NCBI GenBank assembly: GCA_963724695.1
Contig: CAVRVW010000011.1
Span: 248,001 to 312,000 of the forward strand
Reading direction: 5' to 3'
DNA: 64,000 nt
From: CAVQFD01 sp963724695
GTDB taxonomy: Bacteria; Acidobacteriota; Vicinamibacteria; Vicinamibacterales; CAVVIG01
Notes under the pieces: generated by a model
Database searches by the model: none
What the model was told of the DNA's origin: nothing
What the model saw: only the letters and a program-made list of their open reading frames with translations
Program-made: the position numbers and the translations under genes
Part shown: in pieces, positions 17,401 through 24,890 of the stretch
How the letters are laid out: each line of letters begins with the position of its first letter
How positions within the stretch are numbered: position 1 is the first letter of the stretch

Positions 17401-18703
17401 AGAGCGAGCATGCCGCGTTGCTGTAGACCACGCGGCCGCCGACGATCGTTGCGGCCACGCCGCCTCTGAGCCGCCAGCCGCCGAATGGCGTGTTCTTCGA
17501 CTTCGATCGCATCGCGGCAATCGACACGGTGACGTCGAGGTCTGGCGCGAGCAGGGTCAGGTCCGCCGGGGCGCCCTCGGACAGGGACCCGCCAGGCACG
17601 CGGAGCAGCCGCGCCGGGTTGACCGACAGCAGCTCGATCAGGCGCGACAGCGAGATGCGCCCCGCGTGCACGAGTCGATCGAGGCAAAGCGACACGGCGG
17701 TCTCGAGGCCGGTGATCCCGAACGGCGCGTGGTCGAACTCCACGTGCTTCTCGTCGGCATGATGAGGCGCGTGATCCGTAGCAATGACGTCGACGCTGCC
17801 ATCCGCGATGCCCTGCAGCATGGCGTCGCGGTCGGCCTCCTCGCGCAGCGGCGGGTTCATCTTGGTGTTGGTGTCGTAGGGCACCGGAGCGCCGAGCAGG
17901 GCGTCGGTCAGCACGAAGTGGTGCGGGGTCACCTCGCACGTCACTTTGATTCCGCGCGCCTTCCCGTAGCGGACCGCGTCCAGCGTCTGGCGTGCGCTCA
18001 TGTGCGCCACGTGCACGGTGCCGCCGGTCAGCTCCGCGAGCGAGATGTCGCGGAGCGCCATGATCGACTCGGCTTCGCCGGGGATGCCGCGCAGCCCCAG
18101 GCTCGAGGCGTGGAAGCCTTCGTGGGCCACACCATCGGCTTTGAGCGACTGCTCTTCGCAGTGCTCGATGACGAGCATGTCGAACATCGACGCATACTCG
18201 AGCGCGCGCCGCATGAGCAGCGCCGTCGCCACCGGGCGCCCATCGTCGGTAATCGCGACGCATCCGGCGTCGCGAAGCTCCGCGATGTCGGCGAGTTGCT
18301 CGCCGTTCTGCCCCCTCGACACGGCGCCGATCGGGTACACGCGGGCCAGGTTGGCCTCGGCCGCCTTCTTCAGGATGTAGCCGGTCACGCCGGCGTTGTC
18401 GTTGACCGGCGAGGTGTTCGGCATGCACGCGACGGCCGTGAACCCGCCGGCGACGGCGGCGGCCGTGCCGGTGGCCACCGTCTCCTTGTGCTCCTGCCCC
18501 GGCTCGCGCAGGTGCACGTGCATGTCGATCAGCCCCGGGCAGACGACCAGGCCCCTCGGCACCTCCACCACGCGCGCGCCGTCGACGGGAAGGCCCGCGC
18601 CGACCCGCGCGATGCGATCGCCGTCAACCAGCACGTCGAAGTCGCCATCGCGACCGTTCGCGGGGTCGACCACCCGCCCGCCCTTCAGCAACAGTTTCGG
18701 CAT
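17375..18703 (-). CDS. pyrC: Dihydroorotase
   Basis: 442 residues, class I dihydroorotase of the amidohydrolase fold. Zinc ligands lie in DMHVHLREPGQ near the N-terminus; further ligands lie in VEVTPHHF and in the ATDHAPHHADEK loop; the family signature VYPIGAVSRG is present. It catalyses cyclisation of carbamoyl-aspartate to dihydroorotate, the third step of UMP synthesis. It follows pyrB by a single base, so the two are translationally coupled and may form the PyrB-PyrC complex usual for this class. The C-terminal residues are encoded by an intergenic-type word repeat, suggesting that the repeat has crept into the coding end. Confidence 0.95.
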   Translation of the reverse strand: MPKLLLKGGRVVDPANGRDGDFDVLVDGDRIARVGAGLPVDGARVVEVPRGLVVCPGLIDMHVHLREPGQEHKETVATGTAAAVAGGFTAVACMPNTSPVNDNAGVTGYILKKAAEANLARVYPIGAVSRGQNGEQLADIAELRDAGCVAITDDGRPVATALLMRRALEYASMFDMLVIEHCEEQSLKADGVAHEGFHASSLGLRGIPGEAESIMALRDISLAELTGGTVHVAHMSARQTLDAVRYGKARGIKVTCEVTPHHFVLTDALLGAPVPYDTNTKMNPPLREEADRDAMLQGIADGSVDVIATDHAPHHADEKHVEFDHAPFGITGLETAVSLCLDRLVHAGRISLSRLIELLSVNPARLLRVPGGSLSEGAPADLTLLAPDLDVTVSIAAMRSKSKNTPFGGWRLRGGVAATIVGGRVVYSNAACSLSLELRTEN

Positions 18704-18704
18704 C

Positions 18705-19625
18705 TCAATCCACCTCGACGCCGCCGGCCAGCAGGTAGAGCACGGCCATGCGTACGGCGACGCCGTTGGCCACCTGCTCGAGAATCACGGAGAAGGGGCC
18801 GTCGGCCACTTCGGAGGCAATCTCCACGCCCCTGTTCATCGGTCCCGGATGCATGATGATCACGTCGGGCTTCGCGTGCGAGACGCGCGCGGCCGTCATC
18901 CCGAACACGTTGAAGTACTCGCGCAGCGACGGGAAGAAGGCGCCCTGCATCCGCTCCTGCTGGATGCGGAGCATCATGATGACGTCCGCGTCCTGCACGG
19001 CCTCCTCGACCGATGTCGACACCTTCACACCCAGACGCGAAATGCCCGGCGGCAGCAGCGTCGGCGGACCGCTCAGCCAGACCTCCGCGCCAAGCTTGGT
19101 CAGGAGGAGGACGTTCGAGCGCAGGACGCGGCTGTGCAGCAGGTCTCCGACGATGGCCACCTTCAGGCCTTCGAGGCGCTGCTTGTGCTGGCGGATGGTG
19201 AAGGCGTCGAGCAGCGCCTGCGTCGGGTGCTCGTGCATGCCGTCGCCGGCGTTGATGATGCGCGACTTGCAGATGCGCGACAGCAGATGGCACGCGCCCG
19301 AGGAGGCGTGGCGGATCACGATCATGTCCGGCGCCATGGCCTCGATGTTCATGGCCGTGTCGGCGAGCGTCTCGCCCTTCAGGACGCTCGAGGCCGCGAC
19401 CGCGATGTTCAGCGTGTCGGCGCTCAGCCGCTTCTCGGCGATCTCGAACGACGTGCGCGTCCGCGTGCTCGGCTCGTAGAACAGGTTCACCACCGTCTTG
19501 CCGCGCAGCGTCGGCACCTTCTTGATCGGCCGCTCGCCGATCTCCCGCATGGCCTCGGCGGTGTCGAGAATGCTGTAGATCTCGTCGCGATCGAGATCCG
19601 CGATCCCGAGGAGGTCCTTCTTCAT
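18705..19625 (-). CDS. pyrB: Aspartate carbamoyltransferase catalytic subunit
   Basis: 306 residues. Carbamoyl-phosphate-binding FYEPSTRTRTSFE and the aspartate-domain GDGMHEHPTQALLD motif are exact; LLHSRVLRSNVLLL and HPGPMNRGVEI also fit. It condenses carbamoyl phosphate with aspartate in the committed step of pyrimidine synthesis. The start ATG (19625) overlaps the pyrR stop in an ATGA arrangement, and pyrC follows directly. No pyrI regulatory subunit is present, in agreement with PyrR-type control. Confidence 0.96.
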   Translation of the reverse strand: MKKDLLGIADLDRDEIYSILDTAEAMREIGERPIKKVPTLRGKTVVNLFYEPSTRTRTSFEIAEKRLSADTLNIAVAASSVLKGETLADTAMNIEAMAPDMIVIRHASSGACHLLSRICKSRIINAGDGMHEHPTQALLDAFTIRQHKQRLEGLKVAIVGDLLHSRVLRSNVLLLTKLGAEVWLSGPPTLLPPGISRLGVKVSTSVEEAVQDADVIMMLRIQQERMQGAFFPSLREYFNVFGMTAARVSHAKPDVIIMHPGPMNRGVEIASEVADGPFSVILEQVANGVAVRMAVLYLLAGGVEVD

Positions 19626-20152
19626 CCCTGGACCTCCACTTCGTCGCGGCCGTCGATCTCGGTCAGGTGGACGTTCACGCTTTGCGCGGCCGAGGTCGGG
19701 ATGTTCTTACCCACGTAGTCGGCCTTGATCGGCAGCTCGCGGTGCCCGCGGTCCACGAGCACGACGAGCTGTATCGACCGCGGCCGCCCGAACTCGATGA
19801 GGGCATCGAGCGCCGCCCGAATCGTCCGGCCGGTATACAGCACATCGTCCACCAGGAGGATCCGGCGGTCGTCGATGGAAAACGGGATGTCGGTGCTGCG
19901 GACCACGGGCTGCGCCCCGACCGCATGCCGCATCAGATCGTCGCGATACAGCGTGATGTCGAGCGCGCCGGTCGGGACCTCGTGCTGGCTGATGTCCTTG
20001 ACGATGCCCGCCAGGCGCTTGGCAATCGGGACGCCCCTGGTGCGAATGCCGACAAACGCCAGCTCCTCGAGCCCGTGGCCGCGCTCGAGAATCTCGTGAG
20101 CGATGCGGGCCAGCGTACGGCCCATGCGATTCGCGTCCATGACTACAGGCAT
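19622..20152 (-). CDS. pyrR: Bifunctional pyr operon regulator / uracil phosphoribosyltransferase
   Basis: About 176 residues. The PRPP loop ILLVDDVLYTGRTIRAALDAL is diagnostic for PyrR, and GIRTRGVPIAKRL and the YRDDL segment agree. PyrR binds a stem-loop in pyr mRNA with UMP and controls attenuation or translation. ATG 20152 (MPVVMDANRMGRTL) is chosen; a second ATG at 20140 is possible, and the longer open frame to 20215 starts inside the leader. A stem-loop with the PyrR-recognition loop sits 66 bases upstream (20218-20250). The gene leads the pyrRBC block. Confidence 0.94.
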   Translation of the reverse strand: MPVVMDANRMGRTLARIAHEILERGHGLEELAFVGIRTRGVPIAKRLAGIVKDISQHEVPTGALDITLYRDDLMRHAVGAQPVVRSTDIPFSIDDRRILLVDDVLYTGRTIRAALDALIEFGRPRSIQLVVLVDRGHRELPIKADYVGKNIPTSAAQSVNVHLTEIDGRDEVEVQG

Positions 20153-20217
20153 GGCGCCCACCCGAACGTGACGAAGCAGTCGTGGATTGGGAGAACCGTG
20201 AAGGGCGGCATGCACAC

Positions 20218-20250
20218 CTCTTTGCGCTCTCGCAGGAGCGCGTTAAAGAG
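20218..20250 (-). promoter_or_regulatory. Candidate PyrR-binding RNA stem-loop in the pyrR leader
   Basis: Read as RNA on the minus strand: lower stem CUCUUU/AAAGAG (6 bp), a 3-base bulge AAC on the 5' side, upper stem GCGCUC/GAGCGC (6 bp), terminal hexaloop CUGCGA. The hexaloop fits the CNGNGA consensus described for PyrR-binding loops, and UUUAA at the bulge matches the other conserved element. It lies about 66 bases upstream of the pyrR start. No obvious U-tract terminator follows, so it might act on translation or on elongation. Confidence 0.65.
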
Positions 20251-20326
20251 AACGGAACTTACGAACGTTAACACAATTGGCGATCTCATCCGGATGAAAT
20301 GGTCGCCAGCCGACCCGCGCCGGCCG

Positions 20327-20332
20327 TATACT
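20327..20332 (+). promoter_or_regulatory. Probable -10 box of the aminotransferase gene
   Basis: TATACT 47 bases upstream of the ATG at 20380. The start itself has an excellent Shine-Dalgarno (AAGGAGGGGG at about 20368-20377), so unlike several other genes here this mRNA is not leaderless. Confidence 0.45.
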
Positions 20333-20379
20333 CCGCTCATCGTCTCGGGCGGATCAACGCCCGGCAGTAAGGAGGGGGC

Positions 20380-21549
20380 ATGTCCGTCTCTCGTCGCAAC
20401 TTTGTCCGGACCCTGGGACTCGGGACCACGGCGCTGTCCACGTCGTTTGTCACCAGTCGTGCTGGCGAGGCGGCGGCGTACGGCGGCGCCGCTGCGGCCG
20501 CCGAAGTTGGCGCGGTCATCAGACTCAGCAACAACGAGAACAACCGCGGACCCGGCGCGAAGGCGCTCGAGGCGGCCCGCTCGACGCTCGGCATCCGCAA
20601 CGGACGCGGCTACCCGCCGGATCACGTGAACGAGTTGACCGACGCCATTGCGGCGGTGTGGTCGGTGAATCGCACGAGCGTCATTGTCGGCACCGGGTCT
20701 GGCCCCATTCTCGAAGGCAGCGTGCGTGCGTTCTGCGCCGAAGGCAAGCCGCTCGTCACGGCGGCCCCCACGTACGGCACGCCCGAGAACATGGCGAAGC
20801 GCTTCGGGGTTCCGGTGAAGAGCATCGCGGTCGATCGCGCCATGCAGCTCGATCTCGGCGCGATGGCCGAGGCCTCGAAGGGCGCAGGTCTCGTCTACAT
20901 CTGCAATCCGAACAACCCGACGGGTGCCGCTCACAACGCCGCGGCCATCGAAGCATTCGTGCGGCGCGTGAAGAACGACTCGCCGGGCACGGCCATCCTG
21001 CTCGACGAGGCGTACATCGACTACGCGCACGATCCGGGCGTCAAGACCGCGAAGCCGCTGGCCATGGAGCTACCCGGCGTCTTCATGACGCGCTCGTTCT
21101 CGAAGGCGCACGGCCTGGCCGGCTTGCGGCTCGGCTACGCCGTCGGACAGGAAGCCACCGTACAGGCGATCCCGAAGGTCTGGCAGCTGGGAAGCATCAA
21201 CACGCTCACGGCAGCGGCGGGCATCGCGTCGATCAAGGACACGAAGCACATCGCCGATGAAGTAGCGGAGAACGCGCGCGTGCGCGAGTTCACGATCACG
21301 GCCTTCCGGAACCTGGGCTACCAGGTGACGGACTCACACGCCAACTGCATCTTCGTGGACGTGAAAGGCTCGGCGCCCGCGTTCCGCGATGCGTGCCTCG
21401 CGCAGAAGGTGCAGGTCGGGCGCGACTTCCCGCCGTACGAGAAGACACACAGCCGCATCACGCTCGGCACAATGGACGAGATGAGGCAGGCGGTGGATGT
21501 GTTCCGGCGCGTCCTGACGACCAAGTCCACGTCGTCGTCCGCGCAGTAA
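20380..21549 (+). CDS. Tat-exported PLP aminotransferase, HisC-like
   Basis: 389 residues. A twin-arginine leader (SRRNFVRTLGLGTTAL) precedes a fold-type I aminotransferase: SNNENNRGPG, Tyr in APTYGTPENM, NPNNPTGAAHN, LLDEAYIDYAH, and PLP lysine 242 in TRSFSKAHGLAGLRLGYA. The closest biochemical relatives are histidinol-phosphate aminotransferases, but a folded, cofactor-loaded export route implies a periplasmic role and not histidine synthesis. The neighbours (pyr genes, kinase) do not suggest a pathway. A strong RBS and an upstream TATACT support the start. Confidence 0.88.
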   Translation: MSVSRRNFVRTLGLGTTALSTSFVTSRAGEAAAYGGAAAAAEVGAVIRLSNNENNRGPGAKALEAARSTLGIRNGRGYPPDHVNELTDAIAAVWSVNRTSVIVGTGSGPILEGSVRAFCAEGKPLVTAAPTYGTPENMAKRFGVPVKSIAVDRAMQLDLGAMAEASKGAGLVYICNPNNPTGAAHNAAAIEAFVRRVKNDSPGTAILLDEAYIDYAHDPGVKTAKPLAMELPGVFMTRSFSKAHGLAGLRLGYAVGQEATVQAIPKVWQLGSINTLTAAAGIASIKDTKHIADEVAENARVREFTITAFRNLGYQVTDSHANCIFVDVKGSAPAFRDACLAQKVQVGRDFPPYEKTHSRITLGTMDEMRQAVDVFRRVLTTKSTSSSAQ

Positions 21550-21614
21550 AGACAGTGCCTCCGGGGCGTCCGGCATCGGCCGGGCGCCCAAGCTTCGATA
21601 CATCCTGCCCCGAA

Positions 21615-21653
21615 GAGTATTCGCCCTTGCAGGAGGCGTCGCGCCCGTATAAT
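21615..21653 (+). promoter_or_regulatory. Kinase promoter within a repeat (family B, copy 1)
   Basis: GAGTAT, a short spacer, then CCTTGCAGGAGGCGTCGCG at 21625-21643, followed by a perfect TATAAT at 21648-21653. TTGCAG at 21627 could serve as a weak -35 with a short 15-base spacer. The 19-base block recurs with one change at 24741-24759. The kinase TTG start at 21665 is 11 bases after the -10, so the transcript would have almost no leader. Confidence 0.55.
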
Positions 21654-21664
21654 CGCGTCGCGCT

Positions 21665-23960
21665 TTGGCCCTCACTCCAGGCACCCGACTCGGCATCTAC
21701 GAGATCACCGCTCAGATCGGTGCAGGCGGCATGGGAGAGGTGTACCGCGCGACCGACACGAACCTCAAACGGCAGGTCGCGCTGAAAGTGCTTCCCGAAT
21801 CGGTCGCGGCCGATCCTGACCGGCTCGCTCGATTTCAGCGCGAAGCCGAAGTGCTGGCGGCGTTGAATCATCCGCACATCGCCCAGATCTACGGGCTGGA
21901 GAAGACCGCGAACCTCACGGCGCTCGTGATGGAACTCGTCGAGGGCGAGGATCTGTCGCAGCTCATCGAACGACACTCTTCGACCGAGGGCGAGAGTCTA
22001 CGCTCGAGGCCGAGGGGCAGCGGAGCCGGACGGCGCGTGGGGGTGGGCCCACGCGGGTTACCGATCATGAGGCGCTGCCCATCGCGAAACAGATCGCCGA
22101 GGCTCTCGAAGCGGCGCACGAGCAGGGGATCATCCATCGCGATCTCAAGCCCGCGAACATCAAGGTGCGCAGTGACGGCACCGTGAAGGTTCTCGACTTT
22201 GGTCTCGCGAAGGCGATGGAACCCGCCGCGGGTTCCTCACACAACGTGACCCAGTCGCCGACCATCACCTCGCCGGCGATGACGGCGGCGGGGATGATTC
22301 TCGGAACAGCCGCTTACATGTCGCCCGAGCAGGCCCGCGGCCGGGCCGTCGACAAGCGCAGCGACGTCTGGGCGTTTGGCTGCGTGTTCTACGAGATGCT
22401 CTCGGGCGTGCGGCCGTTCGACGGCGACGACGTGTCGAACACGCTCGCAGCGGTGTTGTTGAAGGAGCCGAACTGGGACCTGCTTCCTCACGGCACTCCG
22501 ACCGCCGCCGTGCGCCTGCTGCATCGATGCCTGCAGAAAGACCGCAGCGACGACTCGACTCTGCATCCGCGGCAGGGCTGGACCTCGACGATGCACTGAC
22601 GGCGCCAGCGGCCGCCGAACTGCCTCGACCAGGGCGGAGGTCGTCGCTGGCTTGGCTCGTGGTCTCGTTCGCTGTGGCTCTGGCCTCTGGACTGCTGACC
22701 TTGGCGCTTACAGGGCGAACCTTGCGCGAAGGCTGTGCCCGGCCTGGGCTGCGGCAGTTCGCGATCCCTCCGCCGCCAGGCGTAACACTGGCCGACGATG
22801 TCCGACAGCCTGTCGCGCTGTCAGCGGACGGTCGGGTGCTCGTCATCAAGGGGGTCGCGAATGGCGTGGCTCGTTTATATGCGCGACGCCTCGACCAGCC
22901 CGCGTTCGTCCCTGTCGCCGGCAGCGAACGGGCGACGAGCCGCGATCTCGGGAGCGTGTTCTTGTCTCCGGACGGTGCCTGGATCGGCTTTCACGATGTC
23001 GCAAACGGCAGACTCAGCAAGTTGCCGATCGCCGGCGGGACGTCGAGCAGCGTGGTTCGACTCAACATGCCGGCAGGTGAAGCCGGTTTCTTCGGTGCAG
23101 CCTGGGGCAGCGGGGACGTGATCGTCTTTGCCGCCATGCCGTCGGCGGGCCTGCTGCAGGTTTCGGCGGCAGGCGGGGAACCACAGCAGGTGACTGTTCA
23201 CGACGGTGGTCGGGTTGTGGACCCGGCGTTCCTTCACGACGACCGGGTCTCCTACTCAGTGAGCGGAGGCAGCCTCGGAACACCGGACGATGACGTTGGA
23301 TCTACGAGCGTTGCGAACGATTCGAACCGATGCGGGTGTCCCGAGTCGGCGGATCCCGGTCTGGCTGGACTGCCGAACGGCTGAAGCCGGAGCCGCGGCG
23401 TTTCTGCACGGACAGCACTTTCTCTATTCGAAAGTGACGTCTGAGCCGTCCGGGCGCATCTTTTCGGCTCCGACGGCGATGCACGCAGAGCAGGCAGGGC
23501 GCGAAACCGCTGATGGTGAACCAGGTTGCCGGTGTCGTCTTTGCCGCACAGCCGAAATCGAGCAGCCGACCTCGGCCTGTGCGAACCGGGAAGGCGCCCT
23601 GATGGCTCGGCGCGATCGAACGCACGCAGGCTCGCGCTGGTCGGCGAAGCGGCGCTGGTCTCGGCCGACCTCGCGGGCGGCATCAACCTGGTCCGTCGCG
23701 TTCTCAGCGTCATCTGCCGACCAGTGTCGGTGTCTCCGGGGGGGGGCGTGCGGCGCTGTGGTCTGCGTGCCGGCGTCTTGGTTGGGACCGACGAGGAATG
23801 CGTCTCGGGCGAGGTGGGTGACGCCGGGAAACTACGGGACGGTCGGCCTTTCACGCGACGGGAGTACGCTGGCCGTGTACGCCGCACCGCTTTTGCGACG
23901 CCCCGTGGACTGTGATCTGGCCGCGAGTGTTCAGCCTCTGAACCCGCAGGGCACCGCGCG
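21665..23960 (+). pseudogene. Ser/Thr protein kinase with TM segment and TolB-like propeller, decayed
   Basis: TTG start, then a Hanks-type kinase: GAGGMGEVYRATD glycine loop, VALKVL lysine, IIHRDLKPANIKV catalytic loop, LDFGLAKAM and MSPEQARGRAVDKRSDVWAFG. A transmembrane helix (WLVVSFAVALASGLLTLAL) and a PD40/TolB-like propeller follow (LSADGRVLVIKG, FLSPDGAWIGFHD). The kinase domain is broken at about 21975-22065, where a family A repeat replaces the usual short linker before ALPIAKQIAEALEAAH, and the frame changes. Beyond 22600 and especially 23280-23950 the propeller is spread over all three frames (VTPGNYGTVGLSRDGSTLAVY still legible). A G9 run lies near 23740. The expected C-terminal propeller blades are missing, replaced by a toxin-antitoxin pair. 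Probably inactive unless sequence errors explain all breaks. Confidence 0.75.
21991..22055 (+). repeat. Structured repeat family A copy inside the kinase gene
   Basis: CGAGAGTCTACGCTCGAGGC at 21991-22010 is identical to the core of the two intergenic copies at 6856 and 6937. It is followed by GAGGG and ends in a hairpin CGCGTGGG/CCCACGCG with loop GGTGGG (22034-22055), which corresponds to but differs by compensating changes from the hairpin at 6987-7004. It sits between the kinase N-lobe (..EDLSQLIER) and alpha-E helix (ALPIAKQ..). Confidence 0.75.
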
Positions 23961-24255
23961 GGCAAGTCACTTCCGGAGACGTTCGACAGCACTGAAGGAC
24001 AACCTGAGTCGATACATCCGCCGGGTCGAGGCCGGCGAGCGCATCGCCGTGACCGCGCACGGACGCGTGGTGGCCGAACTCGTGCCCCCGTCCGGGTCGA
24101 AGGCCGGCCACCGGAGCCGCTACGATGAATTGGTGGCGACCGGCGTCATTCGGCCTGCGCTCGAGGACGGGGACCCGCTCGAAGGCTGGCCTGACATCAG
24201 GCTGGCGGCTGGCACCGCCGCGGCGTTGATCGACAGCGACCGTGGCGAAGCGTAG
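23961..24255 (+). CDS. Phd/VapB-type antitoxin
   Basis: The readable protein LKDNLSRYIRRVEAGERIAV, then TAHGRVVAELVPP, is the DNA-binding fold of Phd/YefM-like antitoxins. The C-terminal half (WPDIRLAAGTAAALIDSDRGEA) matches the toxin-wrapping tail of VapB partners of PIN toxins. The stop is TAG at 24253-24255. No convincing ATG or GTG precedes the LKDNLSRY segment in frame; small indels near 23965-23990 probably hide the start, so the left boundary is approximate. It overlaps the toxin start by 14 bases, the usual arrangement of TA pairs. It lies within the remains of the kinase propeller. Confidence 0.7.
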
Positions 24256-24736
24256 AGCACCAGCCGGCCGCGTGGGTCGCCGTTCCCGACGCGCGGTGCG
24301 GACGGCGCCTGACGCCCTGCACTCGACCCGCTACATCGAGTCGAGCGCGTTGGTCGCGGCGCTTCTGGAGCGTGATGTGGCAGCGAGGGCGTCGATACGC
24401 GCGCAGGGCAGACGGGTCACGTCCGCGCTGACGATCGCCGAAGCCGCCCGGGCCATTCTCCGCGCGCGCGCCACCGGGCGGCTGAGCGAGGCGGACGAAC
24501 GCGCCGCGACCCGTGGCGCTCCAGGTGTTCGCGCGTCGTTGCGACCTCGTCGGGGTCACTGAGGCGGTTCTTGCGCGGGTCGGCCGCCCCTTCCCGGTGG
24601 AACCCATTCGCACGCTCGACGCCGTGCATCTGGCAACGGCGGAAGCCCTGGGCGAACCGCCGGCGCTCGTGACGATCGTGACGCGGGATGCGCGGGTCCG
24701 GACAATGCCCGGGCCCTTGGCTTCGCCGTCGAGTAA
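24242..24736 (+). CDS. PIN-domain ribonuclease toxin (VapC-like), frameshifted
   Basis: GTG start at 24242. PIN motifs: STRYIESSALVAALLERD (first acidic position is Glu instead of the commoner Asp), TSALTIAEAARAILRARATG (second acidic residue), RTLDAVHLATAEAL and IVTRDARVR (remaining acidic residues). Two one-base breaks, near 24525 and 24700, when repaired give a C-terminus DNARALGFAVE ending in TAA at 24734-24736. VapC toxins cleave tRNA or rRNA when the antitoxin is degraded. Together with the preceding antitoxin it forms a type II module nested in the kinase gene. Confidence 0.75.
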
Positions 24737-24849
24737 TCCCCCTTGCGGGAGGCGTCGCGGCAGACGGCCGGTTCCTGTTCAACGCCGTGCCCGAGTCGGC
24801 ATTCCAGTCGTCCCTGAACGTGATCGTGAACTGGCGAGCGGGCATGAAG
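24737..24849 (+). pseudogene. Orphan 3' end of a kinase/TolB-propeller gene
   Basis: Frame reading AGGVAADGRFLFNAVP, then ESAFQSSLNVIVNWRAGMK and TAG at 24847-24849. This is the stereotyped C-terminus of acidobacterial kinase-propeller proteins (ADGxRFLxN ... LNVVLNWxAGLK). It has no start of its own and lies directly after the toxin stop, so it is best read as the separated end of the kinase that begins at 21665 or of a related kinase. A family B repeat overlaps its left edge. Confidence 0.65.
24741..24759 (+). repeat. Repeat family B, copy 2
   Basis: CCTTGCGGGAGGCGTCGCG, differing at one base from the block in the kinase promoter (21625-21643); GAGTAA precedes it, as GAGTAT precedes the first copy. 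It lies at the junction between the toxin stop and the orphan kinase 3' end. Confidence 0.7.
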
Positions 24850-24861
24850 TAGCGGCTCTGC

Positions 24862-24890
24862 CATCCTGCAATTCTGCAATTCTGCAATTC
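24862..24890. repeat. Short tandem repeat CTGCAATT
   Basis: Three tandem copies of CTGCAATT at the junction of the converging kinase remnant and the phosphatase gene; it reaches the phosphatase stop codon. Same style as the other word repeats in the window. Confidence 0.6.

Noticed and set aside
23735..23745. G9 run as a phase-variation switch of the kinase
   Set aside because: The gene has many other defects nearby, so a switch at this run would not restore a product.
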